The position numbers were made by a program, and so were the translations under genes. From Streptomyces sedi (GTDB lineage Bacteria > Actinomycetota > Actinomycetes > Streptomycetales > Streptomycetaceae): 64,000 bases of DNA. Every line of letters starts with the position of its first letter. The first letter of the stretch is position 1. The DNA is taken from contig NZ_VDGT01000008.1 of NCBI RefSeq assembly GCF_006335015.1, positions 124,001 through 188,000 on the forward strand, given 5' to 3'. Below, in pieces: positions 52,263-60,778 of this stretch. Under the pieces are notes generated by a model, which worked only from the letters and a program-made list of their open reading frames with translations, was not told the origin of the DNA and did no database searches.

Positions 52263-53039
52263 TCAGACGCGTGGGCCGAGGAACAGGCCGCCGCTCGCGT
52301 CGATGACCTGGCCGGTGACCCAGCGGGCGGCGTCGGAGGCGAGGAAGGCGACCACGTCGGCCACGTCGTCGGGCCCGCCCAGCCGTTCGAGCGCCGTCAT
52401 GCCGGCGATCTGTTCGGCGAGGCCCGGCACGTCGAAGACGGCCCCGTTGGTCGCCGTCCTGGTGGCTCCGGGGGCGACCGCGTTCACCGTGATCCCCCGG
52501 GGGCCGAGTTGGGCGGCGAGGGTCCTGCTCATCGTCTCGACCGCTCCCTTCGTCATGGCGAAGGACGTCTGGGCCGGGTTGGCCATCCGGGTCGCCACCG
52601 ACGAGAGCGTGATGATCCGGCCGCCCTCGCGCAGCAGGGGCAACGCGTTCTCGATGAGGAAGTACGGCGCCCGCACGTTCACCGCGAACAGGTGGTCGAA
52701 CTCCGCCCGGGTCGTCACGCCGAGCGGACCGGCCGGTGGCGCCGCCGCGTTGTTGACCAGGATGTCGAGCGGCCTGCCGGCCAGGCCGGCCTCGACTCCG
52801 GCCAGCAGGGTCTCGACGTCGCCGTCCACGCCCAGTTCGGCCTGGACGGCGAGCGCGGTCCCGCCGGCGCGTTCTATCGCGTCCACTGTCGCCGCCGCCC
52901 CGCGCTCGTCCGTGCCGAAGTGCACGATGACCATGGCCCCTTCGGCCGCGAGTCGGGCGGCGACCGTCTGCCCGATTCCGCGCGAGGCACCCGTCACCAG
53001 AGCCGTTCTGCCGATCAGTTCGCGCACGTCGCCACCCAT
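52263..53039 (-). CDS. Short-chain dehydrogenase/reductase family protein with a Phe in place of the catalytic Tyr
   Basis: ATG 53039 gives 258 residues; the upstream ATG at 53060 lies in the operator and is excluded. The cofactor motif GASRGIG (17-23) and NNAA (96-99) are intact, as are the active-site Ser (LSSV, 145-148) and Lys164. The family Tyr, expected four residues before that Lys, is Phe160 (SFAMTK). The protein may therefore bind NAD(P)H and ligand but have changed or no dehydrogenase activity; some SDR subfamilies natively show this change. It is divergent from the TetR gene, which probably represses it. Confidence 0.9.
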   Translation of the reverse strand: MGGDVRELIGRTALVTGASRGIGQTVAARLAAEGAMVIVHFGTDERGAAATVDAIERAGGTALAVQAELGVDGDVETLLAGVEAGLAGRPLDILVNNAAAPPAGPLGVTTRAEFDHLFAVNVRAPYFLIENALPLLREGGRIITLSSVATRMANPAQTSFAMTKGAVETMSRTLAAQLGPRGITVNAVAPGATRTATNGAVFDVPGLAEQIAGMTALERLGGPDDVADVVAFLASDAARWVTGQVIDASGGLFLGPRV

Positions 53040-53044
53040 CAAAG

Positions 53045-53059
53045 TGTTAGTCACTAACA
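53045..53059. promoter_or_regulatory. Perfect palindromic TetR operator between SDR and TetR genes
   Basis: TGTTAGTCACTAACA is a perfect 7-bp-arm palindrome with a central C, lying 6 bp before the SDR start and 20 bp before the TetR start. A TAGGGT at 53066-53071 could be the TetR -10 box, giving a near-leaderless transcript, and no ribosome binding site is present before either start. Confidence 0.8.
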
Positions 53060-53078
53060 TTGCGGTAGGGTCTCACAC

Positions 53079-53705
53079 ATGAATGAGCGGCAGCCAACGC
53101 TGCGGGAGCGACGGCGATCCGAAACGCGCCGCATGATCCAGGCGCACGCGGTACGCATGTTCACCGACCGCGGCTACGACGCGGTGGCCGTGGCAGACGT
53201 CGCCGAGGCCGCCGGCGTCTCGGCGATGACCGTGTACCGGTACTTCCCCACCAAGGAGGACCTGGTGCTCGTCGACCAGCCCGCCCGGCTCATCGCCGAG
53301 CGGGTCGCCGCGTCGTCCGCGGCACTTCCGCTGGTCCACCGCGTCGGCGGCGCGCTCGTCGACGCGGCCACGGCCCTGACCGGCGGCGACGGCGACGAAG
53401 CGGCGGCGAGCGAGCGGTTCCTGCTGGACTGCCTCCGGCTCATGGTCTCGACGCCCGCGCTGCGGGCCCGGCACCTGGACAGCCAGTACGCGCTGCAACA
53501 GACCATCGTCGACGCCCTCGGAGACCACCCGACCGATCCCGACGCGGCGTTTCGCGCCCAGGCGGCGACCAGCGCCTGCCTGGCCGCGATGCACACGGCG
53601 CTGACGCGCTGGACCGAGGACGACGGGCGGACCAGGCTGCCCGACCTGATCGCGCGGGCGCTCGCCGCGTCCTTCGGCGACGACGCCGTCGCCACCCGCG
53701 ACTGA
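53079..53705 (+). CDS. TetR family transcriptional regulator
   Basis: A 208-residue TetR protein. The DNA-binding domain spans 12-58 (RRSETRRMIQAHAVRMFTDRGYDAVAVADVAEAAGVSAMTVYRYFPTKEDL is the classical pattern), followed by a C-terminal all-helical ligand-binding domain with many Ala. It is divergent from the SDR gene with a palindromic operator in the 39-bp gap, the standard layout of a repressor that controls itself and its neighbour. Confidence 0.95.
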   Translation: MNERQPTLRERRRSETRRMIQAHAVRMFTDRGYDAVAVADVAEAAGVSAMTVYRYFPTKEDLVLVDQPARLIAERVAASSAALPLVHRVGGALVDAATALTGGDGDEAAASERFLLDCLRLMVSTPALRARHLDSQYALQQTIVDALGDHPTDPDAAFRAQAATSACLAAMHTALTRWTEDDGRTRLPDLIARALAASFGDDAVATRD

Positions 53706-53902
53706 GCGCGGCACACCGCGCCGTCGCTGATACACAACTGAGCGGTCGCCGTGCGGCGTTCGATAGGCGTGACGCGCCGATGTCTTCCAGGCCCCGCTGG
53801 AGGGCCTGATCGCCGAAGCCGCGAAGCGGGGTGAGGCGGGGTGAGGCGGGCCTGTCCCTGGTCAGCACCAACGCCCCGCCGCCGTTGAAGCCAGTCAGCC
53901 CC

Positions 53903-54439
53903 TCAGCCCCACTCCTCTGCGGCGTCCAGCGCCAACTCCCAGGGGAACGCCTCCGGATCGCCGCCACCCGGTTCGTTCGGCACGAACCCGCCCGGTCCGT
54001 ACAGCACCCGCGTCCCCGCCTCGCGCAGCACCTCCAGCGACCGGGCGAACTGCGGATGCGCGCCGTAGCCGGTGTTGACGCACGGCATCACCACCAGCGG
54101 CAGCCGCTTCCCCACAGCCTCGACGGCGACGCCCGCCGCCCACGTCAGGGTCAGCCCGAGGGCCACGGCGTTCACGGTGTTCAACGTGCCGGGGGCCAGC
54201 ACGATCACGGACGCCGGCGGCCAGTCCGAACGTTTCCACGGGACCGAGTGAACGGTCCGCACCTCCCGGCCGGTCAACGCGGCCAACTCCGGCAGCCGCC
54301 CCTCCACCCAGGTGGCCGCGGTCGGCGTCAGCCCGAGGCACACCTCCCACCCCCGCCGCCGCGCCTCCCGCACCGGCCGGTCGATGTACCGCACGGGCGG
54401 CGCGGCACAGCCGATCAGGTAAAGCACACGCCTCGTCAT
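53903..54439 (-). CDS. Flavoprotein of the phosphopantothenoylcysteine-decarboxylase-like (HFCD) family
   Basis: The 178-residue product starts RVLYLIGCAAPPVRYI, the first strand of the HFCD fold, and has the family's loop LAPGTLNTVNAVALGLT (about 81-97, with Thr/Asn residues that bind FMN) and PLVVMPCVNTGYGAHPQF (about 113-130), which corresponds to the PXMNXXMW region but is altered. Members are oxidative decarboxylases such as Coa(B)C, Dfp and EpiD, or prenyl-FMN-type proteins. The His active site of decarboxylases is not obvious, so activity is unproven. The 53706-53902 gap has GTGAGGCGGG repeated but no clear signal. Confidence 0.82.
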   Translation of the reverse strand: MTRRVLYLIGCAAPPVRYIDRPVREARRRGWEVCLGLTPTAATWVEGRLPELAALTGREVRTVHSVPWKRSDWPPASVIVLAPGTLNTVNAVALGLTLTWAAGVAVEAVGKRLPLVVMPCVNTGYGAHPQFARSLEVLREAGTRVLYGPGGFVPNEPGGGDPEAFPWELALDAAEEWG

Positions 54440-54617
54440 ATGGCGAGTCCATCACGGGTTCGCCCCGAAGGGCTCGGCGGTTGGGAGGCCGCGCCTCGCG
54501 GTAGCTTCCGGATGGCCGCACAGAGACGGGGAACGGCAGGGCCGAGCACGGCTGAGCGCGACGTGCCCCCGTTCCGCTGGCTCGTCGCCGGGGAACGGGG
54601 GCAGGTTGGCGCTCTGG

Positions 54618-54827
54618 TTACGGTCGGTGGGCGAACAGCTCGTCCGTGGCGGCGATGAACGAACGCCACTGAGCGGCTCCCACGGTCACGACCCCGGACT
54701 CACGGTCCTTGGTGTCGCGCAGCCCGACCGTTCCGTGGAGGTCGGCGACCTCCACGCAGTCCTGCGTGCCGTTGCTGTAGCTCGACTTGAACCACGACAC
54801 ATCGTTCTTGAGATCAGCCCTGCTCAT
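54618..54827 (-). CDS. DUF397 domain protein
   Basis: A 69-residue protein from ATG 54827. It matches DUF397 in order: WFKSSYSNGTQDCVEVADL, then VGLRDTKDRESGVVTV, then AAQWRSFI. DUF397 proteins of streptomycetes are small partners of XRE/DUF5753 regulators (for example BldB-like and WhiJ-like pairs), acting in development. Here its normal partner, encoded just upstream with a 14-bp overlap, is truncated, so this gene may be an orphan. Confidence 0.92.
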   Translation of the reverse strand: MSRADLKNDVSWFKSSYSNGTQDCVEVADLHGTVGLRDTKDRESGVVTVGAAQWRSFIAATDELFAHRP

Positions 54828-55197
54828 ACTCTCCTGCCACCTCAGCGATAAGGCGCTGCGACGCCTGCTCATCGTGCGCTGCCTGCCAGATTCCCCGAAA
54901 CGCCGTCTCGTACCGTTCGAGTTCCTTCGGCTTGTCCAGATACAGGTTGCCGGTGTATCCGTCCGCGTAGACCGTGGGCGGCTCGGTCTCCTTCCCGTCA
55001 CCGGTGAGCGGGAAGCGCAGGATGCTGAACGGCCCCGTCACGATCCCAGCGTGAGCGCCGGCGGCGAGCGGGACCACACGGATACTGATGTTCGCCAGCT
55101 CGGCGACGTTGACGAGCCGGGCGAGCTGGTACTCAATCACTTCGTGCCCACCGACGCGTCGGCGCAAGATCGTCTCAGCCTTCGCGCGAGGAAGGGG
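54814..55197 (-). pseudogene. Truncated XRE/DUF5753 regulator (C-terminal part only)
   Basis: The reading frame encodes AETILRRRVGGHEVIEYQL and continues to the usual DUF5753 end (ISIRVVPLAAGAHAGIVTGPF, then FRGIWQAAHDE). Intact family members have about 280 residues with an N-terminal XRE helix-turn-helix. Here only about the last 120-125 residues remain; a TTG at 55167 is the only start-like codon in the matching part, and no helix-turn-helix is found in 55200-55420 in any frame of this strand. The 3' end overlaps the DUF397 gene as in intact pairs. A short truncated protein might still be made. Confidence 0.75.
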
Positions 55198-55200
55198 TAC

Positions 55201-55419
55201 TGAGCTGCTGTTTTGTGATGTTGGGCAGGAGCAGCGGACGGTAGGGGAACAGCTGGGGAAAAACAGCCAAGATGCGGGTGGGGCTCAATTGCTTCGGCCC
55301 CCGCCGCGACCCCAGGGCGTTCGCCGGGCCCGTGCCGCCTTCACCGCCGCGAGGCGCTGGCACCCCATCTCGGGAGCTCTTTCCCGCACACCGCCTCCCC
55401 CTCGCAGTCTCCGCCGAGG
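55201..55419. other. Region without recognisable gene between the regulator remnant and the immunity gene
   Basis: This stretch has no open frame with coding character. Short poly-A and A/T-rich patches (GGGGAAAAACAGCCAAG near 55256) contrast with the rest of the window. It may be the join where the 5' part of the regulator was lost, next to the Rhs locus, but no repeat or orphan toxin tip can be identified. Confidence 0.4.
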
Positions 55420-55938
55420 TCATCCAGGAAGGGGGACGAACACGGGACTCTCCGTAGGAAAGCCGTTGGGAAAGATCTCCATCCTGTGGGCACCGGAAAG
55501 AGTCGCCGCCAGGAACGCCACAATCCCACCGTCGAAGACCGGCCACTTCCTGTTCCGCGCCGCGTTTCCCGTGAGGGTCCAGGAGTCTGGATCGTCCTCG
55601 GGGCGGGTGACCCAGTAGACGGTGTCGCCGTTGTCCGTCTTGGCGACCGGCAGCAGTTCCTCCGTGGCGAAGGGAATGTCCTCCTTCTCCCTCAGTTGGT
55701 CGAGAATCTCCGCCGCCCGGTCCGCGGAGGACATCAGGCGAATCGGAGGAAAGGGCGACGTCGGCTGGAGAACGTGAAGGAAGTTGTCGAAGGACCCAGG
55801 ACCGTAGCGTTCCACCAGCCACTTGTAGTCGCTCGGCAACGGGCTCCCCAACTCCTCCTCCAGGGCTGGCCAGTCAACGCCCAAGCTGACACCCTCCGGC
55901 GGCGGCACCAGCCGCACGAGTTCTTCCCTGACGCTCAC
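55420..55938 (-). CDS. SMI1/KNR4 (SUKH) family protein, probable immunity protein to the Rhs toxin
   Basis: A 172-residue protein with the SUKH fold pattern: WPALEEELGSPLPSDYKWLVERYGPGSFDNFLHVL near residues 24-57, the aromatic WVTRPEDDPDSWT segment, and a late hydrophobic strand region. SUKH proteins are the most common immunity proteins of bacterial polymorphic toxins, notably nucleases. The ATG overlaps the Rhs stop codon by 4 bp (55935-55938), the classical toxin-immunity arrangement. Predicted to bind and block the C-terminal nuclease in the cytoplasm. Confidence 0.88.
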   Translation of the reverse strand: MSVREELVRLVPPPEGVSLGVDWPALEEELGSPLPSDYKWLVERYGPGSFDNFLHVLQPTSPFPPIRLMSSADRAAEILDQLREKEDIPFATEELLPVAKTDNGDTVYWVTRPEDDPDSWTLTGNAARNRKWPVFDGGIVAFLAATLSGAHRMEIFPNGFPTESPVFVPLPG

Positions 55939-58900
55939 AGTTGCCCCGTCTCTCCGAAGCCGAACATGCCGGCCGGATTCTCCAGATAGCGGTCCAGGCG
56001 GAATCCGCCATCACCGACCGCGTGGAAACTCAGCCCCGACGGGGGGATGTCACCCGGTCCCGGGTAGTGGGCGCGCACTTCGTAGCGAACCGTCTGCCCG
56101 GCGTCGACGGCGTCGTAGACGAGTGCCTCGATCTCGTCGCGCATGATCGGCGTATTCGTGGGGTCCTGGGTCAGTGTCACCAGGTTCTCCTCCAGATCGC
56201 CGTTTCCGCCGAGTCGGTCGGCCAAGAGATGACCGCGACCCTCGTTGTACAGGGTGCCATGTCCGCTCCAGCCCGACGGGTGGATGGCGGGGTTGGCCGG
56301 GGAGCCCGTGTCCAACATGCCGCGCGTGAGCACGGCGTCGACGCCCGTCGCGCGACCGTAGTCATCGAGGGGTAAGTAGTGGACGTTGCCGCCGTGTTCC
56401 AGGAGACCGTGGCAGGGGCCGAGCCCCAGAGGGTCGACCCAGACCCAGGGGTTGGAGACATAGGCGACGGGGTTGGGAGCCGGGCCGAGGCCGAGGGGGT
56501 CGCGGGATATGTAGCGGGCGGTCTCGGGATCGTAGTAGCGGTGGTGGTTATGGTGCAGCCCAGTTTCCTGGTCGTGGTACTGCCCGGGGAAACGCAACGG
56601 GGTGTGGGCTGTGCTGTCCCTGCTCCAGGAAGTGACGCCCCACAGGGTGGCGCGGGCCTGCCAGGCCACGTCGCCGGCCTCGTCAACGAGTTCGGTGGGA
56701 GCGCCGGCGAGGTCGGTGGCGATGGCGAAGAAGCGGCTGTCGATCTCCTCCTGGCTGTCCGTGTCGGCCAGTCGCTCGGTCTGGGCCACCGGGCGCACGC
56801 CGTGGTGGTCCCAGGTGATGACGAGGTCCGGCGAGTTGGGCGCGGAGGTGTGCTGCTCGGTGAGGGTGGAGCCGTCCCAGGTGAAGCCCGTCCGCTCCAG
56901 GACGGTTTCGCCGTCCGCGGCCATACGAAGCTTGGCTGTTCGGCGACCGAGCGGATCGTAGGTGTAACGCCAGAGGGTTCCGTCGGGAGTGGTGACGGAG
57001 GTTAGGTGATCCTCGGCGTCCCAGGTGTAGCGCCAGATGTCCGGCTTGCGGGAGAGGCGGGTCCTGCGTCGTAGGACCACGCGGCCGGCGGCGTCATACT
57101 CGTAGTGGACTCCTCCGGCCCGCACCAACCTGGTGCCGATGTACCGGCGCTCGCCCCGGGCGGTTCCCTCCGCCCGGTGGCTCGGCCAGTTGGCAACCGT
57201 CTGATTGCCGGCCTCGTCGTAGGCGTAGGTTTCACGCCAGCCCTGTGCACTGACCTCGACGACACGACCGACGGAGTCGAGTTCGAGATCCACGCGACCG
57301 CTGCTCTGGTCGTCGATACCGGTTGGCACACCGTCCGGGCGGTAGGTGTAGGAACGTTCCGCCACTCTCCCCTGCGGGCCTTGGACCGCCTGCCACGCCA
57401 GGCGGCCTGTGGTCGGCTCCCAGCCCTGGGTGAGACTGACGGAGTCGCCGAAAAGCCGGGACAGCTCGTGTCCGGCGGCATCGTGGGCGAAATCCAGGGT
57501 GTGCCCGGAGGCATTGAGGGTGACGGGACGCCCTGCCGCGTCGTAGTGGTGCAGCGTGGTGGAGCCGCCGGGGGTGGCCCGCTCCGTGCACCGGCCGCCC
57601 GCGTCGTACCCGTAGGAAAGCGTGCGGCCGTCGACGGTCTCGGCCACGATTCTGCCGACCTCGTCCCGGGACCAGCGAATCTCCGACTTGGGCGTGGCGG
57701 CACGCACCATCATGCCGGCGGCGTCGTACTCATAGGTGGTGCGTACCCCGACGACGTCCTTGCTCAGAACGCGCCCCACCTCGTCGTGCTCGAAGGCGAT
57801 GTCCTCTCCCAGGGGCGTCGTACGCCCGACAAGTCGGCCGGCCGCATCGCGTCGATAGGCAACCCGGCGGTCGTCGAAGTCGCTCTCCGAGGCGAGGCGT
57901 CCGTCGAGGTCGTAAACGTAGTCCCAGACCAGCCCCTGCGGATTGGTCACCCGCGTCAGCAGCAGGGTGGCGGGATCGTGGGCGAACTCGTATCGTGCCC
58001 CGTTCGGTTCGACGCGTGTCCTGAGCAGGTCGAACCGACCGTACTCGTACCGGGTCACGCCGCCGCTGGCGTCCACGTGGCGCAGGCAGTTGCCCTCGGC
58101 GTCGTAACTCCACGTCTCCTCAGCACCGTTCGGTCGCTGAAGACGAGAGATCCGGCCCTCGACGGTCCACCACATCCTGGTCACCGCGTCGAGCGGGTCG
58201 ACCACCTCGCTCACTCTGCCGAAGGCGTCGTACCGGCGCACAACACGCCCCCCGAGCGGATCGGTGATGCGCACGGGGAGCCCGGCAGGATTGTGTTCGA
58301 TGGTGGTTCGCTGGCCGTGCACGTCCTGGACTGCGACAAGTCTCCCCGCGTCGTCGTACTCGTAGTGAGTGGCGACACCGGCGGCGTCGATCACGGCCGT
58401 CCGGTTTCCCCGGTCGTCGTACTTCCGTCGCCACAGGCTGCCGTCGTGCCGACGGATCTCGGTGAGTTGGCCGAAGGAGTTGTAGCCGTAGCGCGTGCTT
58501 CGTCCGTCCGGGTAGTGAACGGCCACGGGGAGTCCCCGAGCGTCGTTCTCGAAGCGCGTCACGTTCCCCAACGAATCGATGTGGCGGAGCAGATGGTGAT
58601 CGATGTCGTACTCGGTGCGCGTCGCGCCACCCCTTGGGCTGATCTCCGCCACGATCTGGAAGTTCTCGTTGACCACGTGGCGCGTGCGCGCACCCCGTCC
58701 GTCAGTCAACGTGGTGACCATGTGGTCAGGCCACTCCTCCAGCGTCTCCTCGTAGTCGAAGGTCAACGAGAAGTCGCCCGCGTCGCCACCCTCGGCCACG
58801 CAGCGCCCGCGCTCGTCGTAGCTGTAGCCGTAGCGTAGGTCGTTCGTGTCGGTCCAGGAGGTGACGCGCTGCCGGTCGTCGTAGGTGAACCGGAGCGGAA

Positions 58901-60587
58901 GACCGCTGGAGCCGACGACCTCGGTCAGGTTGCCCACGTCGTCGTAGTTGTAGCGTTTGACCGTGACATCGGTGCCCGGTGCCCCGGCGCCAACCAGGCG
59001 TAGTTCGGTGATGCGCCCGGCGTCGGTGACGACGCCGAGATGGTAGCCGCCCGAGTGCCGGATTGCGGTGGGTGTCCCGTCGGGAGCGTGATCGAACTCG
59101 ACGCTGTTTCCATGGCGATCCGTCACCCGAGCGAGCGGCGCAACGCCCCGGTCATCGGGAACGGCGAAGTAGCGGATGACACCGCCGGTCGCCTGGGCCA
59201 GACGGAAGCCGCCTCCTTCTCTCCTGACCAACTCCCACCTCGGACCACGCAGCGGCAAGGCCGGCTCGCCTGTTTCCCCAGGGTGGGGGTAAGCGAGGAT
59301 CATGCCGTCCGCAGAGAGGTAAACCACACCCTCGTCGTCCACCTCAAGGCGTTCGTCGCAGGTGGACGACCAGGACGGCCCGAACCAGCGGCCCGCCCGG
59401 TAGCCGGACTCCACTCTCCGGACGAATCGCAACGGGAGTACACCGGGAAGCGTCACATCGGTCTGCGGCAGGAACATCTTCCCTGTCGCCAGGTCCACCG
59501 GGTCAGTTCCACCGCTGCGGATCAGCGAGCGCATTCGCGCGTAGGCCGACTGGAACCCGTCGGCAAGCATGTCCCGGCCGCGGACCGCCGCGTTGCGCAC
59601 GTTGCGCGCTGTTCCGCGCAGACCTGCCCGCGCCACTCCACGCAGGCCGGCGGCCAGGCCGCCAAGAGTCGTAAGGCCCTTCATGCCGGGAATGCAGTCA
59701 AGTGCCGCGAACGCGACATCGAGCAGGCCCGCCTCGCCCCGTGCGAACTTGATGAGCGTGTCAGCGAGGACCACGACCGCAGCGGCCAAGACCACCCAGG
59801 CGAGAGGGCCACCGATGATCAGAACGACGATGCCGAGGACCGCGACGACCAGCTTGCACGCCTCGACGAGAGTATCCCAGTTGTCCGTGACCCAGTCGAT
59901 GGCCTTCTCCCACCAACGACGGTTCTGGATACCGGCGTCCGACGCTTCCTCAACCTCCTGGGCGCAGACCCGAGCGGCCTCCTCACGCATCTCGCGTGCG
60001 TCCTGGGCGAGTTGTCGGGCGGCGGACAGCCGCTCCTCCGCGTCGTTCACCCGCCCCTGAGCGGCGGTGGCCGCGGCGTCGGCTGCCTGCTGGTCCCTTG
60101 CAGCGGCCCGAACATCGTTCTCGTCCGGCGGCTCGACACTCTCCCGCTCCCCCTCCCGCTGGAGCCGCTCCGCCTCCTCGCCGGCACGACTCACCCAGTC
60201 CGTCGCGTCACCGAGAGCGGACTGAGCCGACGCGAGATCGAGCTGCGCGGAGATCGCACGGTCCAGGGCGCGATCAGCCATCCCCTGCGCCGTCTGCAAC
60301 TTCGGCCAGTAGGCGTTCAGCGCCTGGGCACAAAGCGAGTAACTATCTTCTAGTTTGGTCAGGTTGTCCGGGACGCCCTCGAACTCCCGGCGGAATGCGT
60401 CCGCCGACAGCCCCGCCCAGTCCAATACCGCGCGCTCCGAGGCCAGACCACGAATCTTCCCCAGCGCCTCGCCGACGTCGTCGGCGAACTCCTGTAACTC
60501 CTCGGCGAGTTCCCGCACCTCATCGGGATCACCCGGCGTCGGGTCCCGATCCATATCCACCGGAGACCAGTCAGACGGTCTCGACAT
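55935..60587 (-). CDS. Rhs-repeat polymorphic toxin with a C-terminal DNA/RNA non-specific endonuclease-like domain
   Basis: The 1550-residue protein begins with a long helical WXG-like region (about 30-210), then hydrophobic helices (about 240-280), and a DUF6531-like start of the Rhs shell (TDPVDLATGKMFLPQTDVTLPG). Many YD repeats follow (YDEAGN, YDDRGN and similar) to about 1370. The conserved Rhs boundary is YISRDPLGLG ... DPLGLGP, after which the last 159 residues form the toxin tip. The tip has EGRGHLLADRLGGNGDLEENLV (His about 1453), like the RGH motif of DNA/RNA non-specific nucleases. No signal peptide is visible, so export by the ESX-like route is possible. A TTA codon lies in the tip (56373-56375). 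Confidence 0.9.
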   Translation of the reverse strand: MSRPSDWSPVDMDRDPTPGDPDEVRELAEELQEFADDVGEALGKIRGLASERAVLDWAGLSADAFRREFEGVPDNLTKLEDSYSLCAQALNAYWPKLQTAQGMADRALDRAISAQLDLASAQSALGDATDWVSRAGEEAERLQREGERESVEPPDENDVRAAARDQQAADAAATAAQGRVNDAEERLSAARQLAQDAREMREEAARVCAQEVEEASDAGIQNRRWWEKAIDWVTDNWDTLVEACKLVVAVLGIVVLIIGGPLAWVVLAAAVVVLADTLIKFARGEAGLLDVAFAALDCIPGMKGLTTLGGLAAGLRGVARAGLRGTARNVRNAAVRGRDMLADGFQSAYARMRSLIRSGGTDPVDLATGKMFLPQTDVTLPGVLPLRFVRRVESGYRAGRWFGPSWSSTCDERLEVDDEGVVYLSADGMILAYPHPGETGEPALPLRGPRWELVRREGGGFRLAQATGGVIRYFAVPDDRGVAPLARVTDRHGNSVEFDHAPDGTPTAIRHSGGYHLGVVTDAGRITELRLVGAGAPGTDVTVKRYNYDDVGNLTEVVGSSGLPLRFTYDDRQRVTSWTDTNDLRYGYSYDERGRCVAEGGDAGDFSLTFDYEETLEEWPDHMVTTLTDGRGARTRHVVNENFQIVAEISPRGGATRTEYDIDHHLLRHIDSLGNVTRFENDARGLPVAVHYPDGRSTRYGYNSFGQLTEIRRHDGSLWRRKYDDRGNRTAVIDAAGVATHYEYDDAGRLVAVQDVHGQRTTIEHNPAGLPVRITDPLGGRVVRRYDAFGRVSEVVDPLDAVTRMWWTVEGRISRLQRPNGAEETWSYDAEGNCLRHVDASGGVTRYEYGRFDLLRTRVEPNGARYEFAHDPATLLLTRVTNPQGLVWDYVYDLDGRLASESDFDDRRVAYRRDAAGRLVGRTTPLGEDIAFEHDEVGRVLSKDVVGVRTTYEYDAAGMMVRAATPKSEIRWSRDEVGRIVAETVDGRTLSYGYDAGGRCTERATPGGSTTLHHYDAAGRPVTLNASGHTLDFAHDAAGHELSRLFGDSVSLTQGWEPTTGRLAWQAVQGPQGRVAERSYTYRPDGVPTGIDDQSSGRVDLELDSVGRVVEVSAQGWRETYAYDEAGNQTVANWPSHRAEGTARGERRYIGTRLVRAGGVHYEYDAAGRVVLRRRTRLSRKPDIWRYTWDAEDHLTSVTTPDGTLWRYTYDPLGRRTAKLRMAADGETVLERTGFTWDGSTLTEQHTSAPNSPDLVITWDHHGVRPVAQTERLADTDSQEEIDSRFFAIATDLAGAPTELVDEAGDVAWQARATLWGVTSWSRDSTAHTPLRFPGQYHDQETGLHHNHHRYYDPETARYISRDPLGLGPAPNPVAYVSNPWVWVDPLGLGPCHGLLEHGGNVHYLPLDDYGRATGVDAVLTRGMLDTGSPANPAIHPSGWSGHGTLYNEGRGHLLADRLGGNGDLEENLVTLTQDPTNTPIMRDEIEALVYDAVDAGQTVRYEVRAHYPGPGDIPPSGLSFHAVGDGGFRLDRYLENPAGMFGFGETGQL

Positions 60588-60778
60588 GACGCCTCCCCCA
60601 GAACCGAACCGACGATCGAAATTACAGCACGCAGACCTGTTGAATCAACGTGTAATCAAGGCGGCTGGTGGGCCATCAACTATGACGCCTCCCCGGAGGG
60701 CTTAGACGTCACCTCATTTGGTGAGTCTGTGCCGATTCGTCGGTCAGCCGGGAAGCCAGAATCGGGAGACGAAGGTCG

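Noticed and set aside
53040..53060. Upstream start (ATG 53060) for the SDR gene.
   Set aside because: It lies inside the TetR palindrome and adds residues before the normal SDR start; ATG 53039 is preferred.
55175..55822. Minus-strand frame of 215 codons across the immunity gene and the unassigned gap.
   Set aside because: Its first part is an out-of-frame shadow of the SUKH gene and its end shows no family similarity.
57105..58838. Plus-strand frame of 577 codons within the Rhs gene.
   Set aside because: It lies antisense to YD repeats and has no recognisable domain or ribosome binding site.
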